Positions 24,290 through 32,311 of a stretch of DNA of 39,603 nucleotides are shown piece by piece (position 1 is the first letter of the stretch; the number at the start of each line of letters is the position of its first letter). The DNA is from Verrucomicrobiales bacterium (lineage in GTDB: Bacteria; Verrucomicrobiota; Verrucomicrobiia; Verrucomicrobiales; DEV007). The notes under the pieces are model-generated. The model did not search any database. It was not told where the DNA came from and worked only from the letters and a program-made list of their open reading frames with translations. The stretch is from assembly GCA_028033615.1 (NCBI GenBank), contig JAOFDG010000014.1, positions 1-39,603 of the forward strand. The letters are read 5' to 3'. The position numbers and the translations under genes were made by a program.

Positions 24290-24412
24290 ACTAACGACTC
24301 CTGATCCATGGTCCCTTGTTCGTGGATTGTGTGGGGTGCCCACCTACCATTGACCGTTATAAATTTAGGGTGATTTTGTAATATGTTATATTTGAGTGTG
24401 GTGTTAGTGTTT
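24290..24412 (+). repeat. Interspersed cassette repeat, copy e (inverted)
   Basis: The reverse complement of the consensus: CTGATCCATGGTCCCTTGTT, CGTGGATTGTGTGGGGTGCC, ATAAATTTAGGGTGATTTTG, TAATATGTTATA. It precedes a plus-strand gene, so the repeat turns with its gene. Within it GTGGG-GTG-CCCAC nested in ATGG..CCAT can fold as a hairpin. Confidence 0.85.
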
Positions 24413-24417
24413 TGTAG

Positions 24418-25449
24418 ATGAAGAAGATTATGATATTACTGTTACCTCTTGTTCTGTTCTGGGGAGGATGTGATCGAAATTCTAGAATAATTGGCTATTG
24501 GGCTTCAGACGTAAATTTGACGATTACGAGTCTAAAGAAACTTATGGCAGATTCTTCAGATATTTTCGAGAAAGAGAGATATCGAATGTATATTGAATCT
24601 TTGGAGAAAGGTGAGGGACTTGAACATATGCCTCTTGCTCTACAATCTAAGTTTATAATTAAAATTGAAGGTAATGGGAAAATGATATTTTTCATGAATG
24701 ATTCAAAAAAAGTTGGATCCTACTCCACGAAGTCTTCATCGAAAATTATTGGTAATCTTGGTGGGAGGTTTTCTATGACTTTAGATGGAGAAGCATTGCG
24801 AATGATTCCACTAGGTCAACTGGACCTAGAGACAGGGTTTCCTATAATATTTTCTCGTACATCCCCACCTGTTTCTGAGGTTCAGCCTGAAGAGCCCCAT
24901 GCTAAAACTAAACCTCTAGAACCAGTAACTGTTAGCCCCAATTTAAAGTATGAGATCAAAGGTGATGAAGTCACTATCACTGGCTGTGACAAAAAGGCAT
25001 TGGGTGCGTTAATTATACCTGTTACTATCGAGGGCAAGCCTGTAACCAGCATCGGGTATATGGCCTTCGAGCGCTGCATCAGACTGACGAGCATCACGAT
25101 CCCTGACAGTGTTACCAGCATCGGGGGTTATACCTTCTCAAAATGTAGCAACCTGAAGAGCATTACGATTGGAAATGGCGTCACCAGTATCGGGTATAGG
25201 GCCTTCCAAAGATGCGAAAGCCTGACGAGTATCACGATCCCTGACAGTGTTACCAGCATCGGAGAGCAGGCCTTCTATAACTGCGAGAGCCTGACCGTAG
25301 TGACGTTTCTTGGGGATGCTCCTAAAGAGAACTCGCATCACGAAATTTTCCTCGGCGCAAACCCTACCATCTACCGCAAGGCCGAAGCAAAGGGCTGGGG
25401 CGACACTTGGGGCGGACGGCCTGTAAAGTTGATTAGTGATAACCCATGA
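24418..25449 (+). CDS. Lipoprotein with C-terminal BspA-type leucine-rich repeats
   Basis: The 343-residue protein has lipobox LFWGGC (Cys18), an N-terminal domain (about 25-150) that asks for no known family, a Pro-rich linker (PVSEVQPEEPHAKTKPLEP), and about five LRR_5/BspA repeats from about 175 on (LTSITIPDSVTSIG and YRAFQRCES). It ends with a capping segment (VVTFLGDAPKEN, GWGDTWGGRPV). BspA-type repeats serve surface binding in other bacteria. The repeat half is visibly richer in G+C than the N-terminal half, which suggests that it came in as a module. A related repeat protein lies at 37173-39603. It starts right after repeat copy e. Confidence 0.8.
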   Translation: MKKIMILLLPLVLFWGGCDRNSRIIGYWASDVNLTITSLKKLMADSSDIFEKERYRMYIESLEKGEGLEHMPLALQSKFIIKIEGNGKMIFFMNDSKKVGSYSTKSSSKIIGNLGGRFSMTLDGEALRMIPLGQLDLETGFPIIFSRTSPPVSEVQPEEPHAKTKPLEPVTVSPNLKYEIKGDEVTITGCDKKALGALIIPVTIEGKPVTSIGYMAFERCIRLTSITIPDSVTSIGGYTFSKCSNLKSITIGNGVTSIGYRAFQRCESLTSITIPDSVTSIGEQAFYNCESLTVVTFLGDAPKENSHHEIFLGANPTIYRKAEAKGWGDTWGGRPVKLISDNP

Positions 25450-25465
25450 ACCACGCGCGCCTGTT
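25446..25465 (+). repeat. GC-rich 20-bp direct repeat, copy 1
   Basis: ATGAACCACGCGCGCCTGTT, matching 19 of 20 bases of 25804-25823. It begins at the end of the LRR gene and is much richer in G+C than its surroundings. Confidence 0.65.
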
Positions 25466-25477
25466 TTAAATTATTCT

Positions 25478-25801
25478 ATGAGTCTTCACTTTAATTTAAT
25501 TGCTCACGAACTTATTACCAAAAAAAGTTATTTTGATATGGAGATTGCAACAGATTTATGGCCTGACACCGATGGTCACTACATTTGTATAGTTCTTTCT
25601 ATTGTCCTTGGAATATGGCATGCGTGCTTTAATAAATTTAGCGGGCTCATTGCGGGGATGATTTTTGGATCTTACGACAAGTGGTATGAAAAGTTAGTGG
25701 AAGGAATGATTTTTGCTTTTATTTGTTATGTTTTATTTACTATAATTTACATGGTCGGCCACGATGTCTTTTATCATTGGGGTGGTGATTATACTGATTA
25801 A
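25478..25801 (+). CDS. Small membrane protein of 107 residues between direct repeats
   Basis: ATG 25478 (MSLHFNLIAHELITKKSYFD) is chosen; the open frame upstream runs through the GC-rich repeat. Hydrophobic segments: YICIVLSIVLGIWHACF, FSGLIAGMIFG and GMIFAFICYVLFTIIYMVG. The protein has several His (AHEL, WHACF, HDVFYHWGG) that could face one side, but no recognised metal or enzyme motif. It lies exactly between the two 20-bp repeats, like a separate insertable unit. Confidence 0.55.
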   Translation: MSLHFNLIAHELITKKSYFDMEIATDLWPDTDGHYICIVLSIVLGIWHACFNKFSGLIAGMIFGSYDKWYEKLVEGMIFAFICYVLFTIIYMVGHDVFYHWGGDYTD

Positions 25802-25803
25802 TA

Positions 25804-25823
25804 ATGAACCCCGCGCGCCTGTT
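25804..25823 (+). repeat. GC-rich 20-bp direct repeat, copy 2
   Basis: ATGAACCCCGCGCGCCTGTT. It is followed by AGGTT and a 12-residue ORF (MSEEAKAKAEEK, 25829-25867) that looks like the torn start of a lost gene. Confidence 0.65.
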
Positions 25824-25879
25824 AGGTTATGAGTGAAGAGGCTAAAGCAAAAGCTGAAGAGAAGTAATTAATAAATTCG

Positions 25880-26386
25880 ATGGCAAGGCGAAGAAGACGT
25901 AAAAATAACGAACTTAACGAGGGGTGTCTTTTAATTCTCAATAAGCTCTTTAACATCAAACCTAAAGCTAGCGAGCCTGTATCGTTACCTTATGGGAAGC
26001 GTGATCATTTCTTAAGTGCTGCCGAAATATCTTTCTATCATGTTCTTAAGGGTGTTCTTGGTGATGACATCGAGCTTCTTTGTAAGGTGCGTCTTGGTGA
26101 CTTATTTTATGTGCAACGACCACACGAAAACAAAGCTGCTAGAAACCGAATAGATCGAAAACATATCGACTTTGTTCTTTGTGAAGCGAAAACAATGAAC
26201 CCTGTTCTTGGAATAGAACTAGATGATTCAAGCCATGAACGGCAATCACGAAAGGATAGAGACCAGTTTGTAGATGATGTGTTTAATAAAGCAGGGCTAA
26301 AAATACTGCATATCAAAGCGGCTAGGGGATATGTGCCTGAAGATATTGCTAGGGAAGTTTCTCAGGCGTTGCAGAACAATGGTTAA
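25880..26386 (+). CDS. DUF2726 nuclease-like protein
   Basis: The 168-residue protein has a basic start (MARRRRRKNN) and a PD-(D/E)xK-like core: an early Glu (SAAEISFYHVL, Glu49), then KHIDFVLCEAKTMNPVLGIE with Asp97 and Glu113, and the DDSSHERQSRKDRDQFVDDV motif typical of DUF2726 (residues about 115-134). The family is thought to be nuclease-related and is found alone or fused to helicases and topoisomerase-type zinc fingers. Here it is followed with an 8-nt overlap by a tandem GIY-YIG protein, so two nuclease-like proteins are made together. The start is fixed by the ATG at 25880. Confidence 0.8.
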   Translation: MARRRRRKNNELNEGCLLILNKLFNIKPKASEPVSLPYGKRDHFLSAAEISFYHVLKGVLGDDIELLCKVRLGDLFYVQRPHENKAARNRIDRKHIDFVLCEAKTMNPVLGIELDDSSHERQSRKDRDQFVDDVFNKAGLKILHIKAARGYVPEDIAREVSQALQNNG

Positions 26387-27218
26387 TCCACTAGCAAATA
26401 ACTGGTGTAATTTAAATTGGTCAGAATGGATTCCTTTGGATTCAGATATAAAAGAATTTAAACAATCTGTTTCTAGTGAACCTGGGTTCTACCGTATTAA
26501 AGCAACAAATCAAGATGGTTTGTTTTACATAGGTCAGACTGGAAGGAACTTACGAGAAAGAACAAGACAGCTTAGTATTCATACATTTCGAAAAGTTACT
26601 CCATGGAACGATCCACATACTGCTGCACCTACACTATGGGCATATAGAAATGAGGAGGGTTTTGATTTCCAAGTTTCTGTAGCTGTAAGTCATCTTCAGG
26701 ATACCGAAAGACAATGTTTCGAGGATTATCTAATTTATTGTCACCGTAAGTATTTTGATTTCAGTCCATCTGCAAACTTTGGTGTTTGTCATCCTTTATG
26801 GAACAAGCCATCAAATAAAAAAGCAGGAAGAATAATGGAGAAGAATAAAGTTAAATCCGCAACTTCATCGTTAAGCGCTCCAACAAATACAAATCAATTC
26901 GATTCATTGAAATGGCTAGGTTTGAATTGGTCTGAAGCTTTACCCTTTTCCAAATTTAAGTCTAGCCGAGAATCAGGAGTTTATAAGATCACTGATGGTA
27001 AGAAACTGCTTTATTGCGGTGAAGCCAAAAACCTTCTGGTCAGAACTCATAATTATAGCAAACACTCACAACTAAAAAACGTTCAGATTAGTTGTGCTGA
27101 AATGATTGGTGCAGAACCTAATCACCTAAAGGAACGAGAAACTGATATGATTGGTGCGTACTATGAATCTTTTTCAGAAGCACCCTTCTATCAATATACT
27201 GGTCTGCTTCATAAGTAA
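26379..27218 (+). CDS. Tandem GIY-YIG domain protein
   Basis: ATG 26379 lies inside the end of the DUF2726 gene and gives 279 residues. The first GIY-YIG domain has GFY (36-38), FYIG (49-52), Arg56/Arg59/Arg61 and a Glu in TERQCFEDYLIY (about 110-121). The second has GVY (200-202), LYCG (211-214), Arg222 and a Glu in LKERETDMIGAYY (about 250-262). Each domain is preceded by the same lead-in (LNWSEWIPL and LNWSEALPF), so the gene arose by duplication of one unit. Both domains keep the Arg and Glu expected of active nucleases. Tandem GIY-YIG proteins can act as DNA nickases or restriction enzymes. Confidence 0.8.
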   Translation: MVNPLANNWCNLNWSEWIPLDSDIKEFKQSVSSEPGFYRIKATNQDGLFYIGQTGRNLRERTRQLSIHTFRKVTPWNDPHTAAPTLWAYRNEEGFDFQVSVAVSHLQDTERQCFEDYLIYCHRKYFDFSPSANFGVCHPLWNKPSNKKAGRIMEKNKVKSATSSLSAPTNTNQFDSLKWLGLNWSEALPFSKFKSSRESGVYKITDGKKLLYCGEAKNLLVRTHNYSKHSQLKNVQISCAEMIGAEPNHLKERETDMIGAYYESFSEAPFYQYTGLLHK

Positions 27219-27244
27219 CTTTTCTTCTGCTGCCCTTGATAGAA

Positions 27245-27493
27245 CTAAATAACGCCTATCAAAAGTAGTAAAAACAAAATAAAAATTACAGCCATCACAA
27301 CTGTCCCACCAAGGTGTAGCCATAGCTTCATCTTTTCAGTTTTCACATTTTTTTTTAACCAATCTAGATGTTCTTCTTTGTTGTCTCCAAAAACTGTATT
27401 GCCACAATCAATGCAGATATTTGAGTGGCCTGCCTTTCCTTTAGGAATAGGGGTGAAATTAACGTTTGTTCTGCAATATCTACAATAAAGCAT
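27245..27493 (-). CDS. Small zinc-ribbon membrane protein
   Basis: 82 residues. Four Cys in two pairs (YCRYC near residue 3 and ICIDCG near 27) form a zinc ribbon, followed by a charged helix and a C-terminal transmembrane helix (LHLGGTVVMAVIFILFLLLL). The tail-anchored layout puts the zinc ribbon in the cytoplasm. It is divergent from the zinc-ribbon/SHD1 gene at 27549. Function unknown. Confidence 0.65.
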   Translation of the reverse strand: MLYCRYCRTNVNFTPIPKGKAGHSNICIDCGNTVFGDNKEEHLDWLKKNVKTEKMKLWLHLGGTVVMAVIFILFLLLLIGVI

Positions 27494-27505
27494 AATTGAA
27501 TATTA

Positions 27506-27522
27506 TCTCAGGTGTTGCAGAA
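27506..27522 (+). repeat. 17-bp copy of the DUF2726 gene end
   Basis: TCTCAGGTGTTGCAGAA matches 16 of 17 bases of 26360-26376 within the end of the DUF2726 gene. In frame it reads SQVLQN, as SQALQN there. The two copies flank the GIY-YIG and zinc-ribbon genes. Confidence 0.5.
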
Positions 27523-27548
27523 TGTCGGTAATTTAATATCATAAATTT

Positions 27549-29024
27549 ATGTCTCAAGAACCTGATGAGAACATAGACACAGAAGTAGGTGGGCTTCGGA
27601 TGCCTAGTACTGGCGACGTGGATCCTGTTAGTGAGGATGATGATGAGCTAGATCTTGATTCAGAAGTTACCTATGAACAGCTTAAAAAACTTGCATCATA
27701 TGGCCAAATCGAAAACCGAATCTACACATATGACGAGGTAGAAAAACTTATCCAATCACATGAAGGTTTAAGTGAGCCTTCAGATGACAAGGCTGTTGAA
27801 ATGAAAGGAGTCATTGATAATGCCTACAAAAAGTCATTAAAAAGATATATCGCAACACTTAAAAAAAAATCTGAAAGATTATGGGATTCGGAAAATGAGG
27901 AAGATCAAGAGAGGTCATCAAAAATTGATGATACCGTTGATTTGCTTGAAATAAAATTAGATGAATTTATTGAAGATCTTGAAACGCAAAAAGAAGAGGC
28001 AGAGGAACATAATCAACATCTTCACGATATAGTTTGTTGTTATCTAGACGAAGTACATGAAGAATTGAGGGAACCTACTCATAAACAAGTTCAAGCTTGC
28101 ATAGATAAATTACATGAAACGAATCCGGGTTGGGATTCTGAGGACAAATCTCATTACGATCATGTTGAATTTCTTGGCCAATGTTTAAAAGAAACTTTTC
28201 CTGAATTAGATAAAAACTCTAAACGCTTAGCAGTACCAACTAATCAACAAACTCAACCATTCACGCAGGCGCCACAGATTTTTATTAACCAACCATCCTC
28301 TGCACCAAACTCACCACAGAAACCAACTCAACAGGTTGTTTACACAAGTAAAAAGGCTGTATCGAAAGATAAGATAGGTCTTGGATGTTTGCTTGAAGCG
28401 ATTGGTATTTGTTTATTCTTTCTAACGATTTTTACGATTATAGGGCCACTAGTCGGATTGGCTTTATTTGGTTGTGGTTACGCGATCGCACGACAGAAAA
28501 GGTATGTGTGTCGTAATTGTGGTAACTCATTAGCACCTGAAGCAAAGATATGTCCAACCTGTAGTGCGGTTTACACCATTGGTGTATTTCAAATTCTGAT
28601 GAAATGCGTTCGATTCTTTATGCTGATCGCATTGTTCTTATTTTTGTATGCTGTGTTTACAGGCAAATGGGACGGTATTCAGCAATCAGCATTGGATTGG
28701 TATGAAGAAAAATATGGATCGGATTCAGCTTCTGAAACAATAGAAACTGACATAGATAACCCTAAGGTAACAACTGAACCAGAAGTAGTGGTGCCAGAAA
28801 TAGAACCAACAGATCTTATCGCAGAAAGAGATTGGAATGACCTACAGGGTAGGAAACTTAAAGCCACGCTTGTAGATGCCTTTAGGCGTGCAGATGGATC
28901 TTATTATGGCAAATTTAGAAAACCTGATGGTACTGAATTTGAATACGATGTTTTGAAACTAAGTAAACCTGATCGCGCAATGATAAAGAAGGTTCTAGTT
29001 CAGGAAGGAAGAATTATTGAGTAG
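27549..29024 (+). CDS. Zinc-ribbon membrane protein with a C-terminal SHD1 domain
   Basis: 491 residues. The N-terminal 240 are acidic and helical (EEDQERSSKIDDTVDLLEIK), followed by a Pro/Gln-rich linker. A transmembrane pair follows at about 275-315 (LGCLLEAIGICLFFLTIFTI, GPLVGLALFGCGYAIA), then a zinc ribbon at about 318-340 (YVCRNCGNSLAPEAKICPTC) and another membrane helix (VRFFMLIALFLFLYAVF). The C-terminus is an SHD1 domain (RDWNDLQGRKLKATLVDAFR, KPDGTEFEYDVLKLSKPDRA). It is immediately followed by the secreted gene at 29025 with no gap. Function unknown. Confidence 0.7.
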   Translation: MSQEPDENIDTEVGGLRMPSTGDVDPVSEDDDELDLDSEVTYEQLKKLASYGQIENRIYTYDEVEKLIQSHEGLSEPSDDKAVEMKGVIDNAYKKSLKRYIATLKKKSERLWDSENEEDQERSSKIDDTVDLLEIKLDEFIEDLETQKEEAEEHNQHLHDIVCCYLDEVHEELREPTHKQVQACIDKLHETNPGWDSEDKSHYDHVEFLGQCLKETFPELDKNSKRLAVPTNQQTQPFTQAPQIFINQPSSAPNSPQKPTQQVVYTSKKAVSKDKIGLGCLLEAIGICLFFLTIFTIIGPLVGLALFGCGYAIARQKRYVCRNCGNSLAPEAKICPTCSAVYTIGVFQILMKCVRFFMLIALFLFLYAVFTGKWDGIQQSALDWYEEKYGSDSASETIETDIDNPKVTTEPEVVVPEIEPTDLIAERDWNDLQGRKLKATLVDAFRRADGSYYGKFRKPDGTEFEYDVLKLSKPDRAMIKKVLVQEGRIIE

Positions 29025-29906
29025 ATGAAATTAGCTATAATAACATTAATCACTATTGCCTTAATCTCTGCAGCTTCTGCCAAACCAAAGCACCCACCCT
29101 TAGGTGATTTCAAGACTGTTAGTGGAAAGGTTTATAAGAATGCCAAAATTAGCAAAGTAGCAGGGGACTACATTTCCATTTCACATCAAGAAGGGTTATC
29201 TCGAATCTACTTTAAAGATATTCCTAAAGAGCTTTCTACAAAGCTCGGACTTTCAAGGGCTACAGCAAGGGCTGCCGAAAAAGAACGAGAGGAAGCGAAA
29301 ATAAAATTAAAAAGGAGACAGGTAGAAAAATCTAAAGATGGGCCGTTTGGCTTATGGGGAGGGATGACATTCAAGGAAGCGGAAACTATTGGTGTAGACA
29401 GAGAAACGAATAGTTATAGAAAGTTTAACAAAAACTATAATTCTGCATCCATCTACACTCACTATGCACTCTTCGGACAAGGAACTTTAACTACTCGGAA
29501 GGGAACATTTTTAAGACTCGATGCACTTTTTGATGACAAGATGGGTTTAGTTGGAATAAAAACAAATGGGTCACTCGAGAAAGTCCAATCTAAGAATAAG
29601 TACTCAGAATTAGTTCAGTCCTTAACTAAGAAATACGGTGAAACGCTTGTTACCAAAAAAGAAAAGCTAGAAGTCATATCTGATCTTAATGACGATCGAA
29701 TAGTTACCTTGTGGCAATCAAAGAAAAGAATTAATTCAATTCACGATCTTTCCATTATTTGGCAAGAAGGCGTATTCGCAGATTCGATAAGTATTGAATA
29801 CTGGTTTGTACCTAAGAAAATTATACTTGAAAGAATAGCCACAGAAAAAGCGAACCAAAAAGCTGCCGACAAGTTGAAGGGTAAAGATAACTTAAACGAT
29901 CTTTAG
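29025..29906 (+). CDS. Secreted protein with an N-terminal SHD1-like beta domain
   Basis: 293 residues. The signal peptide is MKLAIITLITIALISAASA. The next domain (FKTVSGKVYKNAKISKVAGD, YFKDIPKELSTKLG) is the short beta unit found at the start of many Verrucomicrobiota secreted proteins, related to SHD1. A Lys/Glu/Arg-rich helix (ARAAEKEREEAKIKLKRRQ) leads to a globular part with PFGLWGGMTFKEAE and ends in another charged helix. The ATG directly follows the stop of the membrane protein at 29024, so the two are probably expressed as one unit. Function unknown. Confidence 0.65.
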   Translation: MKLAIITLITIALISAASAKPKHPPLGDFKTVSGKVYKNAKISKVAGDYISISHQEGLSRIYFKDIPKELSTKLGLSRATARAAEKEREEAKIKLKRRQVEKSKDGPFGLWGGMTFKEAETIGVDRETNSYRKFNKNYNSASIYTHYALFGQGTLTTRKGTFLRLDALFDDKMGLVGIKTNGSLEKVQSKNKYSELVQSLTKKYGETLVTKKEKLEVISDLNDDRIVTLWQSKKRINSIHDLSIIWQEGVFADSISIEYWFVPKKIILERIATEKANQKAADKLKGKDNLNDL

Positions 29907-29930
29907 TAGTCTTGATCTTAAATAACTAAA

Positions 29931-31700
29931 TCACTTATCCAAAGCAAAGCGGTAGAACTTCTTGCCGTCAGGGATTGGGATAGTGCGTGTCATTTCACCA
30001 TCGAGCTTAGTCCACTCAATGAGATTATCACTCTGCTCGATCGTTAAACCTAAAGTGATATTATCACCATCTGGATCGACAGTTAAAACAACTGAACCTG
30101 CTCTAGCATCACGGACTTGCTCAAGAACCTGCTCTAAGGACTGTCCTTCACCACCCTGTTCGAGTTCTGCAATTCTTTGATCCTTTTCAGCGACCTGTGC
30201 AACTAGGGTCTGAAGCTGTGCTTTCATTGCGTTTATCTCAGCCATAATGGATTGATCATTCTCGCTGAGCGTAGCCATTTGTTCGGTTATAGATTCGTCG
30301 TTAGCGTTAAGGATTTGATCGTTTTCATTAAGAGTATCGATATTTTCACTAAAAGCTTCAAGGGTTTCGTCTGCTGTTGTCAAAATGCCATCAAGCTCAT
30401 CAATCTTTGTCGTATTGGCAGTAATCGAATTTCTCTGTTCTTGATCATTGGTTAAAAGAGCAGGGATTATTGAAGAACCACCAATAAAGATTGCATTTCT
30501 AACTTCATTAACACTTTCAGTGTTTGAGGTAATCGCAGCAGCTTGTTCAGGAGAAATGCCTCCACCGATACCCCCTTCTGCTATCTGATTTTTGATGGTA
30601 TTAATTTCAGACCAATTTTGTAAATCAATTGAATCTCTGGTAATTTCCTCAAACTTTGTTTCATTGAGTTTAATTTCCGAAAGGTTAGCCCCGTCTAATT
30701 GAGGGTTCTTCAGGATTGCTCCTTCCAAGTTAGCTCCTCGGAGATTAGTCTTCGACAATTGAACCTCAATAATATTAGCTTGTTTTAGCAAGGCACTTTC
30801 AAGATTAGCCTCACTTAAGTTAACTTTTTTTAAAACAGCCTCAGATAAATTAGCTTGAGAAAGTAAGGCTCCCCATAGATTCAAATTCTCAAGAACAATA
30901 CCCTGAAGATTAGCAAAGCTAAGATCAACATTTGGCCCAATAATAAAACCGTCAACTATGGAGAAACCTTCAGGCATCACTTTAGGGTTTCCTATAATAT
31001 TAATTCCTCTTATGCGATAAAGAGATGTTTGTCCTAAATCTGCACCTTCAAGGTTAGTTCCCTCGAGTTTTGCTTCGACAAGATTACAAAAAGAGAGATT
31101 TGCCCCTGTAAGAATAGCATTTTTAAGATTAGAACCATTAAAAGAGCTCCCATCAAAATCTCGGTTTAGGAAATTAATACCTTCAAGATTTGCGCCAGCA
31201 AAGGTAATATTCCGAACATCAGCACCTTGAAAATTTACCCCTTTTAGATTCGCATCTCTGAGATTAACGCCATATCCAACAATAAAACCGTTTATCAATT
31301 TATATCGGTCAAGATTGATGGGAGTTCCTTTAATTTCTCCTGAAGACGATCCAAAAAAACCAGTGTCCTTTAGGTTAGCCCCATCTAGATTAACCCCCTT
31401 CAAATTACAATTGAGAAATTCGGTTCCTGTTAAGTCAGCTCCTCTTAGGTCGACATTTGAAAGATCAGTTTCACATAATCGAAGATTTTTTAGTTCTGCA
31501 TTAGGTTTAATCTCATATATAGCTAATTCACCAAATTCACCAAACTCACCTCCCACTTCAATTTTCCCAGTCCTTAAACCAGATTCTGGATCTTCTTCTA
31601 TGCCAAATAAACCTCGACCAAATCCAAATTCTTTATCAGCAAAAGAGGATATCGCAGTGAGAATAAAAAATAATATGCTAAAAATAATCGGCTTTTTCAT
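29931..31700 (-). CDS. Secreted pentapeptide-repeat protein with coiled coil and shared C-terminal module
   Basis: 589 residues. The signal peptide is MKKPIIFSILFFILTAISSF. Pentapeptide repeats A(D/N)LxG run from about residue 72 to 350 in several blocks separated by short non-repeat insertions (KLINGFIVGYGVNLRDANLK). Repeats of this kind build a right-handed beta-helix. A Thr/Asn-rich coiled coil (ENDQILNANDESITEQMATL and AEKDQRIAELEQ) follows. The last 75 residues (EQVRDARAGSVVLTVDPDGD to GKKFYRFALDK) are nearly the same as in the 34634-36526 gene, in DNA as well as protein. The C-terminal module looks like a surface-sorting or binding domain. No enzyme motif. Confidence 0.8.
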   Translation of the reverse strand: MKKPIIFSILFFILTAISSFADKEFGFGRGLFGIEEDPESGLRTGKIEVGGEFGEFGELAIYEIKPNAELKNLRLCETDLSNVDLRGADLTGTEFLNCNLKGVNLDGANLKDTGFFGSSSGEIKGTPINLDRYKLINGFIVGYGVNLRDANLKGVNFQGADVRNITFAGANLEGINFLNRDFDGSSFNGSNLKNAILTGANLSFCNLVEAKLEGTNLEGADLGQTSLYRIRGINIIGNPKVMPEGFSIVDGFIIGPNVDLSFANLQGIVLENLNLWGALLSQANLSEAVLKKVNLSEANLESALLKQANIIEVQLSKTNLRGANLEGAILKNPQLDGANLSEIKLNETKFEEITRDSIDLQNWSEINTIKNQIAEGGIGGGISPEQAAAITSNTESVNEVRNAIFIGGSSIIPALLTNDQEQRNSITANTTKIDELDGILTTADETLEAFSENIDTLNENDQILNANDESITEQMATLSENDQSIMAEINAMKAQLQTLVAQVAEKDQRIAELEQGGEGQSLEQVLEQVRDARAGSVVLTVDPDGDNITLGLTIEQSDNLIEWTKLDGEMTRTIPIPDGKKFYRFALDK

Positions 31701-32311
31701 ATCTCTTATTTAATACATCATTGAGATTTTTCAAAGCTTCAGTTAGGTGGTCTAAGTAAGGAAAATAGGGACAAATAACTCACTTTCACAAACACTGCTA
31801 TTACGACAGATTTCATAATATTGACTTATAAGTAAATTCCACAAAATGGGGTAGTTTTTGAGAATTGACGTATAGATAAACCAATTCGAAAAGGTCTATA
31901 AAAATAGGGGGTTCGAATTTGGTTACATATATAATAAAATAAGAACGTTTCAGGGGTTTCCAATTAACGACTGTATATGAAGAAAAGAACGTCTGAATTT
32001 GTTCTGGTATAGAAGGACTAAAGGGAAATCACCAATTTAACCCACACTATAAAAATAGGGGGGTTTAGAGTTTGTTCACCTATATGAAGAAACGAACGGT
32101 TCAATTTTATGACCGTATACTAATAAATAGACCTTTTCCTAAGAGTTAAAATATCCTGATTCTTTGATTACTGTAACAGTTCTCTAAGGGGGGTAATTCC
32201 TGTCCCTTTTTCTTGTCCACCAGTTCGGACTTTCTAAACCAAAACCAACTTGAGAACCCAAGCGATAGCTATGCCCAAAATTTAATTAACAGATAAACAA
32301 ACAACATAGAC
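31701..32311. promoter_or_regulatory. 610-bp noncoding region with iteron-like repeats, before the winged-helix gene
   Basis: No gene is seen. A 57-bp direct repeat lies at 31896-31952 and 32047-32103, starting with the identical CTATAAAAATAGGGGG and ending with GAACG.TTCA. A third copy of its second half (TATATGAAGAAAAGAACGTC) lies at 31974-32000. Copies two and three match at 23 of 27 bases. GAACGxxTC-type sites recur. The arrangement is like replication-origin iterons or a multi-site operator controlling the gene at 32312. Confidence 0.55.

Noticed and set aside
19077-24412. The 125-bp repeats as attC sites of a classical integron
   Set aside because: No properly placed RYYYAAC/GTTRRRY pairs, both gene orientations occur, and the repeat includes the upstream region of each gene. 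The cassette idea is kept, the integron label is not.
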